Below, in pieces: positions 1 to 5,274 of a stretch of DNA of 5,274 nucleotides; the first letter of the stretch is position 1, and every line of letters begins with the position of its first letter. Origin of the DNA: Geobacter sp. (GTDB taxonomy: Bacteria; Desulfobacterota; Desulfuromonadia; Geobacterales; Geobacteraceae); the NCBI GenBank assembly GCA_003857395.1, contig RPRC01000317.1, positions 1 through 5,274 of the forward strand, in the 5' to 3' direction. The position numbers and the translations under genes were made by a program. The notes beneath the pieces are model-generated. The model saw only the letters and a program-made list of their open reading frames with translations. It was not told the origin of the DNA and ran no database searches.

Positions 1-474
1 AGCGAAGGTGTCAGACTTCAGGATATCCCCCTGCTTCAGGTTGCCACCGGTGCGAATCTGCAAGGAAATCTATTCCTGGATGGTTCTTTCAGCGGCAAGG
101 GGACCGCCCTGCACGGTGATATTCGGATGGAGATCAAACGGGCGGAATTAAGCGGAATAAAGGTGAGCGGCATGCCCCTTCCCGATGCCTCATACGAAAC
201 CATCCGCGGGATGTTCCGCGCCTCAGGCGGCCAGGGAAACCTCGAAAGCCTGACCTTTCAGGGGGATGGCATCTATATCAGATTGAAGGGTACTCTGGCC
301 ATGGCTGGTCCCCTGGCGTCGGCACCATTGAATCTGACCATCGAGCTGATGCCCAAGCCGGAATTCCTCGAAAAGCAGAAACTGGTTTTCCTGCTCTTGG
401 CAAAATATCAGAAAAGTCCCGGTTCTTACCATATTCCCGTTGCCGGGACACTGATGAATCCCTCCATTCGTTAG
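1..474 (+). CDS. gspN: GspN-like type II secretion protein, C-terminal part (5' end outside window)
   Basis: The frame is open from base 1 and ends at TAG 472-474, giving 157 visible residues; the true start lies outside the window, so the internal ATG at 127 is not the start. The sequence is rich in short beta-strand-like stretches with repeated glycines (NLQGNLFLDGSFSGKGTALHG, then a second set after residue 80). This is the look of AsmA/GspN-type periplasmic beta repeats. The tail, with LTIELMPKPEFLEKQ, LLAKYQKSPGSYHIPVAG and a closing TLMNPSIR, resembles the C-terminus of the GspN proteins encoded with type II secretion genes in Geobacter and Leptospira relatives. GspN is an inner-membrane-anchored accessory protein of the secretion machine whose exact role is poorly defined. 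A generic AsmA-like protein is the main alternative. No T-rich intrinsic terminator follows; a perfect 9-bp inverted repeat (453-461 with 480-488) spans the stop codon. Confidence 0.65.
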   Translation, partial: SEGVRLQDIPLLQVATGANLQGNLFLDGSFSGKGTALHGDIRMEIKRAELSGIKVSGMPLPDASYETIRGMFRASGGQGNLESLTFQGDGIYIRLKGTLAMAGPLASAPLNLTIELMPKPEFLEKQKLVFLLLAKYQKSPGSYHIPVAGTLMNPSIR

Positions 475-539
475 CTGCAGGATTCATCTCCTTCCTCAGA
501 GTATTCCATCATGCTACCAGTGCCTGTGCTGCCGAGCAG

Positions 540-668
540 TTATTCCAATTCCCTATCAAGGCCCTCTCTACGTTGGCTTGTCTTCGGCTGCTCAATGTAC
601 ACTTCAGTACGCCTCGCAGCCTCAATCCTCGCCGCCTTGAGATTATCCTTGATCTGGAATTGGTATTA
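540..668. repeat. 129-bp imperfect palindromic element between convergent genes
   Basis: Bases 540-561 and 647-668 are inverted copies that match at 18 of 22 positions, including a perfect ATCAAGG/CCTTGAT (555-561 with 647-653). In the exact centre is a second hairpin: GGCTGC (586-591) pairs with GCAGCC (616-621), and inside it GTAC (597-600) pairs with GTAC (607-610) around a six-base loop. Outer arms and inner stem share the same midpoint (about 604), so the whole unit is one nested palindrome. It fills most of the 221-bp gap between the GspN stop and the M48 remnant stop, which are tail to tail. Such placement is typical of REP/MITE-type intergenic repeats or bidirectional termination structures. 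From memory, similar sequence around a GTAC core recurs between genes in Geobacter-like genomes, but this was not checked. The rest of 475-695 shows no gene. Confidence 0.6.
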
Positions 669-695
669 TTCAGCTTTTGTCAGTAATCGATTCGA

Positions 696-1075
696 TCATG
701 TCGTGATCCTCATGGCGGCGGTAAGAGTTTGTACCCGCTTCACGACCGGCGGGTGCGAATAGTAGATTGCTGCATAGAGAGGATGGGGGTGAAGGTTGGA
801 GAGATTGTTGCTGCTCATCTTTACCAGGGCTGAGGCAAGTGACTCGGGTGTTGCGTTGAGCTCGGCGGCAAAACGGTCGGCCTGGTGCTCCCGACTTCTG
901 GAAAGCCAGTTGCCAAGGGGAGAAAAAGCTGTCAGGGGGATAGAGAAGTGCAATCCCGGGAGTACCAGTTGGGCAGGCAAAATGCCGATTCCATGCCGAA
1001 GAGGTCTGGGAGGCTGCAATGGATCAGAAGGTGAAAGGCAGCCTTCGAGCCCAAGGGGCACATCTGCACCATGAC
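696..1075 (-). pseudogene. M48 (STE24-type) metallopeptidase remnant, 5'-truncated and frameshifted
   Basis: The minus strand from about 980 to the TGA at 696-698 reads LPAQLVLPGL, then FSPLGNWLSRSREHQADRFA, then NLSNLHPHPLYAAIYYSHPP. This is the C-terminal third of STE24/M48 integral-membrane zinc peptidases, including the ExxAD motif (EHQAD) whose Glu supplies the third zinc ligand. The family's HExxH zinc-binding motif and the transmembrane helices before it are absent. Upstream of 980 the similar sequence moves to another frame: AAFHLLIHCSLPDLFGMESA is read from about 1042 to 983. Adding one T to the T4 run (plus-strand AAAA 979-982) joins the two frames as ESAF-LPAQLV. Above about 1075 nothing M48-like is seen and no ribosome binding site precedes a start. 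A 5'-deleted, frameshifted, inactive copy explains this best. The left limit is the stop codon; the right limit is approximate. Confidence 0.72.
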
Positions 1076-1093
1076 GGTTGGGAAACATATATT

Positions 1094-1127
1094 TATCCAG
1101 GCAAGGATAAATTCACTTGCCTGGATA
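1094..1127. repeat. Perfect 12-bp inverted repeat, possible terminator or palindromic site
   Basis: TATCCAGGCAAG (1094-1105) and CTTGCCTGGATA (1116-1127) are exact reverse complements with a 10-base spacer. On the minus strand the hairpin is followed by an AT-rich stretch (AAATATATGTTT) rather than a clean T run, and it lies downstream of the minus-strand cytochrome gene. It may end that transcription unit or stabilise the mRNA end. It also marks roughly where recognisable M48 sequence is lost, so it could instead be a repeat left by the rearrangement that truncated that gene. Confidence 0.5.
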
Positions 1128-1165
1128 CGTAGATAAAGAACGAGACGGGGCAGTTTTTATGGATT

Positions 1166-1181
1166 CCGCGAAAGTTCGCGG
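1166..1181. other. GC-rich hairpin just after the cytochrome stop codon
   Basis: CCGCGAA (1166-1172) pairs perfectly with TTCGCGG (1175-1181) around two bases, nine bases beyond the minus-strand cytochrome gene. Neither strand has a T run on its 3' side, so it is not a canonical intrinsic terminator. A 3'-end stabilising hairpin of the bamD-cytochrome mRNA is the simplest reading. Confidence 0.35.
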
Positions 1182-1189
1182 GGAAAAAG

Positions 1190-1519
1190 CTAGCGGAATG
1201 TATTCAGAATATATTTGCCGATGCGCAGAGCTTCTTTTTCAGGAATCATAGCATCGGTAAACTTCGGCATACCCGGTCCGGGCGTCCTCATTTTCCCCAC
1301 GATGTCTTCCGGTGTCGTTATCATATTTGCCTGGAGGTCGGCAGTTTGTAGGGTTTTTGACGGGGTTATGGTGTTTGATCCGCCTGGATGACAGGATGCG
1401 CAGTGGAGCACGAAGAGTTGTTCCCCTGAGGTTGAGCCTTGCATGTCACTGCAGCCCGGAGTAAGTGTGGTTAAAGGTGCAGCCAGTACGAAGAGAAAGA
1501 TGCTCGGTAAAAATCTCAT
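1190..1519 (-). CDS. Small one-haem c-type cytochrome, probable lipoprotein
   Basis: The 109-residue product begins MRFLPSIFLFVLAA, a signal peptide, and reaches a cysteine at residue 23 (LTPGC) that fits a lipobox, so the protein is probably anchored by lipid in the cell envelope. One CxxCH haem-attachment motif, CASCH, lies at residues 40-44. The likely axial methionine is Met84 in GPGMPKF, followed by a C-terminal helix (EKEALRIGKYIL). This is the plan of a class I cytochrome c of the small electron-shuttle type. An upstream in-frame ATG at 1541-1543 would add eight residues, but GGGAGG at 1527-1532 lies seven bases before the ATG at 1517-1519, so the shorter start is chosen. The gene begins 41 bp after bamD on the same strand and is probably cotranscribed with it. 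Its redox partner cannot be told from the sequence. Confidence 0.88.
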   Translation of the reverse strand: MRFLPSIFLFVLAAPLTTLTPGCSDMQGSTSGEQLFVLHCASCHPGGSNTITPSKTLQTADLQANMITTPEDIVGKMRTPGPGMPKFTDAMIPEKEALRIGKYILNTFR

Positions 1520-1526
1520 GAGACTA

Positions 1527-1532
1527 CCTCCC
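1527..1532 (-). promoter_or_regulatory. Ribosome binding site fixing the cytochrome start
   Basis: GGGAGG on the minus strand is seven bases from the ATG at 1517-1519. It would lie inside the coding region if the longer start at 1543 were used, so it supports the shorter product with a conventional signal peptide. Confidence 0.7.
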
Positions 1533-1560
1533 GTCAGCAGCAACCCTTACGGTTTTGCGG

Positions 1561-2295
1561 TCAGGAATTACTGCTCAAGATCTTTTTCGCGTTATCAACA
1601 AACTCGCTCTTTGGGTACTCCGTAACGAGTCGGCTGAGCGACTCCTTTGCTTTGTTCGTATTTCCGGTGTTCAGGTAGGCTTTCCCAAGAAAGAAGAGCG
1701 CTTCATCAGAACGGGGTGTCCCGGGATATTCTTGCAGTGCATATTCAAAACGCCCAATGGCCGCCTCAAACTTGTCGGTACGGTAGTAAAATCTACCCAC
1801 GTACATTTCATGGGCGGCCTGTCTGGCTTTGCATTCAGCCAACGTTACCGTTACCTTTTGCGTCATATCGGAGCCAGGATACTGCTGGAGAAACATTTCG
1901 AACAGGGTTACCGCATTCTTGGTCGGGGTCTGGTCAACGTCAATCTTTTTGACCTGGTAATAATTGCTTAACCCCTGCATGTAGAGTGCATAGGGAGCTT
2001 TCTGGTTCTTCGGGTGGAGCTTCCGGAAATTTTCGTATTCAGCTGCTGCTTCAATAAAATTCTTGTCGTGGTACAGCGCGTCGGCAAGCTTCAGCTCGAC
2101 TGCTGTTCTGAGAAGTGGAGAGGTAGTACTGTCTTTTGCCTTGCGCCATTTTTCCGCAGCGGCATCATATTTTTTCTTGGCATAAAGCTTCTCACCTTGC
2201 TTGAACAAGGTTTCTGGCGGCAGCTTGAGCTTGCTATTGGCGCAGGATGTGGCAAGAACCAGGATTGTGAGAGCGAGCGCGATTCTTTGAAACAT
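1561..2295 (-). CDS. bamD: Outer-membrane assembly lipoprotein BamD (YfiO), TPR protein
   Basis: The 244-residue product opens with a lipoprotein signal (MFQRIALALTILVLATSC). Cys18 is the predicted lipidation site and Ala19 follows it, with no Asp to retain it in the inner membrane. Tetratricopeptide-like helical pairs fill the rest: about 26-55 (GEKLYAKKKYDAAAEKWRKA), 63-115, 123-150, 160-195 (YYRTDKFEAAIGRFEYALQEYP) and 197-240. The length and five-repeat plan match BamD, the essential lipoprotein that works with BamA to insert beta-barrel proteins into the outer membrane. AAGGAG lies five bases before the ATG. The stop TGA is at 1561-1563, and the cytochrome gene follows after 41 bp. A general outer-membrane TPR lipoprotein (YbgF/CpoB-like) is less likely given the lipobox and the short N-terminus before the first repeat. 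Confidence 0.88.
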   Translation of the reverse strand: MFQRIALALTILVLATSCANSKLKLPPETLFKQGEKLYAKKKYDAAAEKWRKAKDSTTSPLLRTAVELKLADALYHDKNFIEAAAEYENFRKLHPKNQKAPYALYMQGLSNYYQVKKIDVDQTPTKNAVTLFEMFLQQYPGSDMTQKVTVTLAECKARQAAHEMYVGRFYYRTDKFEAAIGRFEYALQEYPGTPRSDEALFFLGKAYLNTGNTNKAKESLSRLVTEYPKSEFVDNAKKILSSNS

Positions 2296-2346
2296 ACAAG
2301 CTCCTTATCATTTTATGATGCGGCTAAAACGGAAATCTTAACTCTT

Positions 2347-2375
2347 GTAGTAGAGAAAAAGTGCTCATTTGTCAA
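2347..2375 (-). promoter_or_regulatory. Candidate sigma-70-type promoter for bamD-cytochrome
   Basis: In the 149-bp gap between typA and bamD, the minus strand has an exact TTGACA (2370-2375), a 17-base spacer and TACTAC (2347-2352). The -35 is ideal but the -10 matches TATAAT at only three of six positions. No intrinsic terminator is seen after typA, so read-through from typA is also possible. Confidence 0.35.
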
Positions 2376-2444
2376 TGCAAAGTTACCATGTGCAGAACAT
2401 CGAAACTTGCGAAATGTGACGTCATAAGCACTTTGCCCGAGCTT

Positions 2445-4247
2445 TTAGCGTGTGTGCCGCTTTCTCTTCGTCGGATCGAGTTCCTTTTTCCTCAGTCTGA
2501 TGGAGAGAGGCGTTATCTCGACCAGTTCGTCGTCATCGATGAACTCGAGTGCCTGTTCCAGTGTCAGAAGCCGTGGCGGCGTCAGTTTGATGGCGTCATC
2601 GGAACCTGACGCTCTGACGTTGGAGAGCTTTTTTCCTCTGCAGGGGTTTACGTCCAGATCGTTGTCCTTGGCGTGCTGGCCAATAATCATGCCACCGTAA
2701 ACTTCCGTGCCCGGTCCGATGAAAAGCACGCCGCGCGGCTGCAAGGTATCCAGGGAGTAGGCAGTCGTTTCACCATGTTCCATGGCTATCAGAACCCCAT
2801 TCTTGCGTCCGGGGATGTCACCTTTATAGGGAGCGTAGCCGTGGAAGGTATGGGTCAGGATGCCTGTTCCACGGGTTTCGGTGAGTACTTCGCCGCGGAG
2901 GCCGAGCAGTCCTCGTGCCGGCACCAGGAACTCGAGGCGAATGACTTCGCCAAGCTGGTGCATGGCAACCATTTCACCCTTGCGAGGGCCCATCTTTTCG
3001 ATAATGGTTCCCTGATGCTCAGCCGGTACATCAACGACCAGATACTCGATCGGTTCCTGTTTTTGTCCGTCAATGTGGCGCAGAATTACTTCTGGTTTGG
3101 AAACCGCCATTTCGAAACCTTCGCGGCGCATGTTCTCGATGAGTATCGACAGGTGCAATTCCCCGCGACCCGAAACCAGAAAGGTGTCCGGATTGTCGGT
3201 GTCTTCGATGCGGAGAGAGACATTGGTGCGTAGTTCTCTATCCAGACGCTCCCTGATGTTCCGGGACGTTACCAGTTTGCCCTCCCGACCGGCAAACGGT
3301 GCGTTGTTGACGATGAAATTCATGGAGATTGTCGGTTCGTCAATGGAGACATAAGGAAGCGGGATGGGTGTTTCAGCGTCAGCGATTGTTTCCCCAATGC
3401 CGACTTCATCAAAGCCGGCAATCGTGACGATGTCGCCGGTAACTGCCTCGGAAATATCAATCTGCTGGAGCCCCTCGTAGCCGAGAAGCTTCGAGATCCG
3501 GCCACGTTTGATTTCGCCGTTGCGCTTCACCAGGGCTACCGTTTCTCCCGAGCTGATTTTTCCGTTGAAGATTCTGCCGGTGGCGATGCGACCGATATAA
3601 TCATTATAATCAATATTCGTTACGAGCAGCTGGAGCGGAGCGGACTGGTCTCCTTCCGGTGGCCGGACACTTTTGATTATCATTTGAAAGAGTGGTTCCA
3701 TCGTGTCGGATTCTTCGGCAAGATCCAGTTTGGCATAACCAAGTTTGGCACTCGTGTAGGCTATGGCAAAATCGAGTTGATCGTCGCTTGCCTGGAGTTC
3801 ACAGAAAAGATCAAAAACCATATCAACAACTTCAGTAGGGCGGGCGCCCGGTCGATCGATTTTATTGATGACAACGATTGGATTCAGACCAAGATCAAGG
3901 GATTTTTTCAGCACGAAACGCGTTTGTGGCATGGGGCCGTCAAGAGCGTCTACGAGGAGGAGAACAGAGTCCACCATTTTAAGCACCCGTTCCACTTCAC
4001 CGCCAAAGTCTGCATGGCCCGGTGTGTCAACGATATTGATCTTGTAATCGCCGTGTCTGATGGAGAGGTTCTTGGCGAGAATCGTGATTCCGCGTTCCTT
4101 TTCAAGGTCGTTGGAATCCATGACCCGTTCGGTAATAACTTCATTATTTCGGAAAACACCCGACTGCTTCAGCAAGGCATCCACGAGCGTAGTCTTGCCG
4201 TGGTCAACGTGGGCGATAATAGCTATGTTACGAATCTTTTCCTGCAT
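2445..4247 (-). CDS. typA: Ribosome-associated translational GTPase TypA/BipA
   Basis: The 600-residue product is full length for TypA/BipA (about 600-610 residues). The GTPase domain (about 1-200) has every motif: G1 AHVDHGKT (12-19), switch I ending RGITI (52-56), G3 DTPGH (74-78), G4 NKID (128-131) and G5 SAK (166-168). An EF-Tu domain II-like barrel follows (about 205-300), then EF-G III- and V-like domains (about 305-390 and 395-480, the latter with [13 protein letters not shown]). The TypA-specific C-terminal domain closes it (about 480-600), with [19 protein letters not shown] and a basic tail. TypA binds 70S ribosomes and helps large-subunit assembly and stress or low-temperature growth in well-studied bacteria. 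AGGAGT at 4255-4260 lies seven bases before the ATG. An inserted palindromic element ends 30 bp upstream of the start, so the promoter must lie within or beyond that element. Confidence 0.97.
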   Translation of the reverse strand: MQEKIRNIAIIAHVDHGKTTLVDALLKQSGVFRNNEVITERVMDSNDLEKERGITILAKNLSIRHGDYKINIVDTPGHADFGGEVERVLKMVDSVLLLVDALDGPMPQTRFVLKKSLDLGLNPIVVINKIDRPGARPTEVVDMVFDLFCELQASDDQLDFAIAYTSAKLGYAKLDLAEESDTMEPLFQMIIKSVRPPEGDQSAPLQLLVTNIDYNDYIGRIATGRIFNGKISSGETVALVKRNGEIKRGRISKLLGYEGLQQIDISEAVTGDIVTIAGFDEVGIGETIADAETPIPLPYVSIDEPTISMNFIVNNAPFAGREGKLVTSRNIRERLDRELRTNVSLRIEDTDNPDTFLVSGRGELHLSILIENMRREGFEMAVSKPEVILRHIDGQKQEPIEYLVVDVPAEHQGTIIEKMGPRKGEMVAMHQLGEVIRLEFLVPARGLLGLRGEVLTETRGTGILTHTFHGYAPYKGDIPGRKNGVLIAMEHGETTAYSLDTLQPRGVLFIGPGTEVYGGMIIGQHAKDNDLDVNPCRGKKLSNVRASGSDDAIKLTPPRLLTLEQALEFIDDDELVEITPLSIRLRKKELDPTKRKRHTR

Positions 4248-4277
4248 GTATCCGACTCCTGTTGTTTAGTTGTGTCG

Positions 4278-4445
4278 CTAGGAGCCTGTCGGACTTAGTG
4301 TGAATCTGCTGCAAATCCGTCTGGACGGTCCATATTTCGTAGCTTTTTTGGGCAATAGAACAACTATTACCCAGCAAAATCAACAAAATCTGTCCTCGTC
4401 CAGCCAAATTTTCGCTTCGATTTCCTAAGTCTGACAGACTCCTAG
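4278..4445. mobile_element. MITE-like element with 17-bp terminal inverted repeats and CTAG flanks
   Basis: GAGCCTGTCGGACTTAG (4282-4298) and the reverse complement of 4425-4441 (GAGTCTGTCAGACTTAG) match at 15 of 17 positions. Each end is bordered outside by CTAG (4278-4281 and 4442-4445), as expected for a 4-bp target duplication. The 160-bp interior carries no transposase. It has further matching arms, CTGGACG (4321-4327) with CGTCCAG (4397-4403), and a central hairpin (4350-4358 with 4364-4372, 8 of 9 pairs) whose midpoint coincides with that of the termini. It is therefore a non-autonomous, end-to-end palindromic element. CTAG duplications are known for IS families such as IS1182 and the IS5 group (YTAR targets), which are candidate sources; no family is proven here. 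It lies in the 5' leader of typA, 30 bp from its start codon. Confidence 0.8.
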
Positions 4446-4500
4446 ACCGTTTCTGTGTCACTGGCGTGTCCACGGGGGAGAGCCAGTCCGACCGCCTCCT

Positions 4501-4653
4501 GTGGACAAAAAAAGACGGGCTATCGCCCGCATAATCGAGCAGTATGCCGATATTTTTCCGATAAATCAAGGTATTTCTCGTTATTTGAATGTATCCGGAC
4601 TGCCTCTTGGAGACTTTTGCGGTTCTGTTGGATATCATCTTGCACACAAGTGA
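4501..4653 (+). CDS. Possible small protein of 50 residues, unrecognised
   Basis: A GTG at 4501 opens a frame to TGA at 4651-4653. The product begins MDKKRRAIARIIEQYADIFP and ends LGDFCGSVGYHLAHK, with an amphipathic N-terminal helix pattern and a protein-like composition. No family is recognised. Against it: no Shine-Dalgarno sequence stands at normal spacing (GGGGGAG lies about 20 bases upstream), a minus-strand terminator hairpin overlaps its first codons, and the frame stays open upstream to 4435, inside the end of the palindromic element. It may be a real small gene, a remnant of a longer one, or chance. Confidence 0.3.
   Translation: MDKKRRAIARIIEQYADIFPINQGISRYLNVSGLPLGDFCGSVGYHLAHK
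4507..4529 (-). terminator. Intrinsic terminator on the minus strand, no gene seen upstream
   Basis: On the minus strand CGGGC (4525-4529 read in reverse), a GATA loop and GCCCG (4516-4520) form a five-pair GC stem. It is extended by one G-T pair and followed by TC and seven T (4507-4513). This is a compact but canonical rho-independent form. It points toward typA, yet no convincing minus-strand gene ends here. It would stop transcription arriving from the right before the palindromic element and typA. Confidence 0.5.
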
Positions 4654-4809
4654 CGCTTGATTAACCATTGGAGATGAAAGATTCCTTTGCTGAGGCGGGA
4701 AAATATGGTATCTAGAAATCCACGAGTGCATCACTCTACGATTCTTGGGCGTCCTGGACGTCTGAGTTGTCCATGTCAGGCGTGAAGCGGACCAGTATCA
4801 AACAGAAAT

Positions 4810-4814
4810 GGGGA
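4810..4814 (+). promoter_or_regulatory. Ribosome binding site chosen for the receiver-domain protein
   Basis: GGGGA is six bases before the ATG at 4821-4823. The alternative in-frame ATG at 4773 has no purine-rich site before it, so 4821 is preferred. Confidence 0.45.
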
Positions 4815-4820
4815 TCATGC

Positions 4821-5274
4821 ATGGTCGCGAAAATTCTTGAGCAGGAATTATGGCTTCTTGGAATGGAAGGTTGCGATGGGAGGGGAAAGGTTGTCTGCAG
4901 ATACCTGAAAGAGTCGGGTTATCAGGCAAGGGTGGCGAATGTTGAGGAGCTCGCCGAAAAACGGCCACTTGGAATCATTCTGGACCTGTCGCCCTACTCT
5001 ACTGATGGCTGGGGTATCTTTCTGTCCCTTAAAAAGAATCCGCAAACCCGCGATATCGCCGTCCTGCCAATATTTCTCAGCGAGGAGGGAAAGATCGGCG
5101 GAGTATTTCCTGCAGCAGGATTCTTTACCCTGCCGATTGATCAGGACTACCTGAAAAAAAGATTGGTGGTACTGGGGCTCACCGAAGAGGCAGAAGTGTG
5201 GGATCTACAGACCCTTCTTGTCTCGCGGAATGGTGAAGAGCCTGTTGCCAAAGCAATCGAATCCCTGGGCTTCG
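4821..5274 (+). CDS. Degenerate CheY-like receiver protein, tandem receivers (3' end outside window)
   Basis: The frame is open from the ATG at 4821 to the window edge, giving 151 residues. The first domain (about 8-118) follows the receiver fold: beta1 LWLLGME (10-16), helix to GYQARVAN (33-40), beta3 IILDL with Asp55 at the phospho-acceptor place, the usual DGW after it (62-64), IAVLPIFLS (79-87) and a beta5 end TLPID (103-107). Two active-site features are lost: the acidic pair after beta1 is replaced by EGCD, and the switch lysine of the normal KP motif is Leu104. It is therefore probably a pseudo-receiver that binds partners without normal phosphorylation. From residue 131 TLLVSRNGEEPVAKAIESLGF repeats the beta1-helix1 pattern, so a second receiver begins. 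The output domain, if any, is outside the window. The ATG at 4773 would add 16 residues but lacks a binding site. Confidence 0.7.
   Translation, partial: MVAKILEQELWLLGMEGCDGRGKVVCRYLKESGYQARVANVEELAEKRPLGIILDLSPYSTDGWGIFLSLKKNPQTRDIAVLPIFLSEEGKIGGVFPAAGFFTLPIDQDYLKKRLVVLGLTEEAEVWDLQTLLVSRNGEEPVAKAIESLGF

Noticed and set aside
453..488. Perfect 9-bp inverted repeat GATGAATCC/GGATTCATC across the GspN stop codon as a terminator
   Set aside because: The loop is 18 bases, half the stem is coding and no T run follows, so termination is not supported; it is mentioned only as a possible hairpin.
511..762. Plus-strand open frame of 83 codons
   Set aside because: It consists mostly of the 129-bp palindrome and runs antisense into the M48 remnant; there is no ribosome binding site.
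1555..1971. Plus-strand open frame of 138 codons opposite bamD
   Set aside because: It is antisense to the clear BamD TPR sequence and shows no domain of its own; the frame at 2014-2427 is rejected for the same reason.
3684..4298. Plus-strand open frame of 204 codons opposite typA
   Set aside because: It is the antisense shadow of the highly conserved TypA GTPase domain. The other long plus-strand frames between 2361 and 4269 are shadows of the same gene.
4674..4715. Short frame MKDSFAEAGKYGI after a GGAG site
   Set aside because: It has only 13 codons and then a stop; it is in the same frame as the receiver gene but separated from it by a TAG, and there is no sign it is a lost N-terminus.
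4228..4734. Minus-strand open frame of 168 codons running from the intergenic region through the palindromic element into typA
   Set aside because: It reads straight through both ends of the inverted-repeat element and the terminator hairpin, has a composition unlike a protein, and overlaps the real typA start and ribosome binding site.
4749..4760. Short palindrome CGTCCTGGACG as an operator
   Set aside because: It has five-base arms around one base, is seen once only, and no regulator or promoter pattern is nearby.
4808..4840. Ten-codon ATG frame overlapping the start of the receiver gene, as an upstream regulatory peptide
   Set aside because: It is very short, and several ATG triplets cluster here by chance (ATGGGGATCATGCATG); nothing else supports it.

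Overview
The window looks like chromosomal DNA of a Geobacter-like member of the Desulfuromonadota (former Deltaproteobacteria). The evidence is combined: a GspN-type type II secretion protein tail, a one-haem lipoprotein c-type cytochrome placed behind bamD, a TypA/BipA GTPase, and a degenerate tandem receiver protein, all at moderate GC. This assignment is inference from gene content; no database search was made.

Layout, left to right. Positions 1-474 (+) hold the C-terminal part of a GspN-like protein that starts outside the window. A tail-to-tail gap follows (475-695), filled mostly by a 129-bp imperfect palindrome (540-668). On the minus strand at 696-1075 lies the remnant of an M48 (STE24-type) membrane metallopeptidase, shortened at its 5' end and frameshifted at a short T run. 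Positions 1089-1189 carry two hairpins, one with a perfect 12-bp stem. A minus-strand cluster occupies 1190-4247 in the transcriptional order typA (ribosome-associated GTPase), bamD (outer-membrane assembly lipoprotein), small c-type cytochrome. bamD and the cytochrome gene are 41 bp apart and likely cotranscribed. A 149-bp gap with a candidate promoter separates typA from bamD.

The 573-bp gap at 4248-4820 is the most structured non-coding part. A 160-bp element with 17-bp terminal inverted repeats, flanked by CTAG on both sides, sits only 30 bp upstream of the typA start codon. It folds end to end as one palindrome and has no transposase, so it is MITE-like. Further upstream are an orphan minus-strand intrinsic terminator and a possible 50-codon plus-strand ORF. 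The right end (4821-5274, +) encodes the start of a protein with a degenerate CheY-like receiver and the beginning of a second one; it continues past the edge.

No wholly new multi-gene system is evident. The best leads are the two centred palindromic elements, the insertion in the typA leader, and the pseudo-receiver protein.
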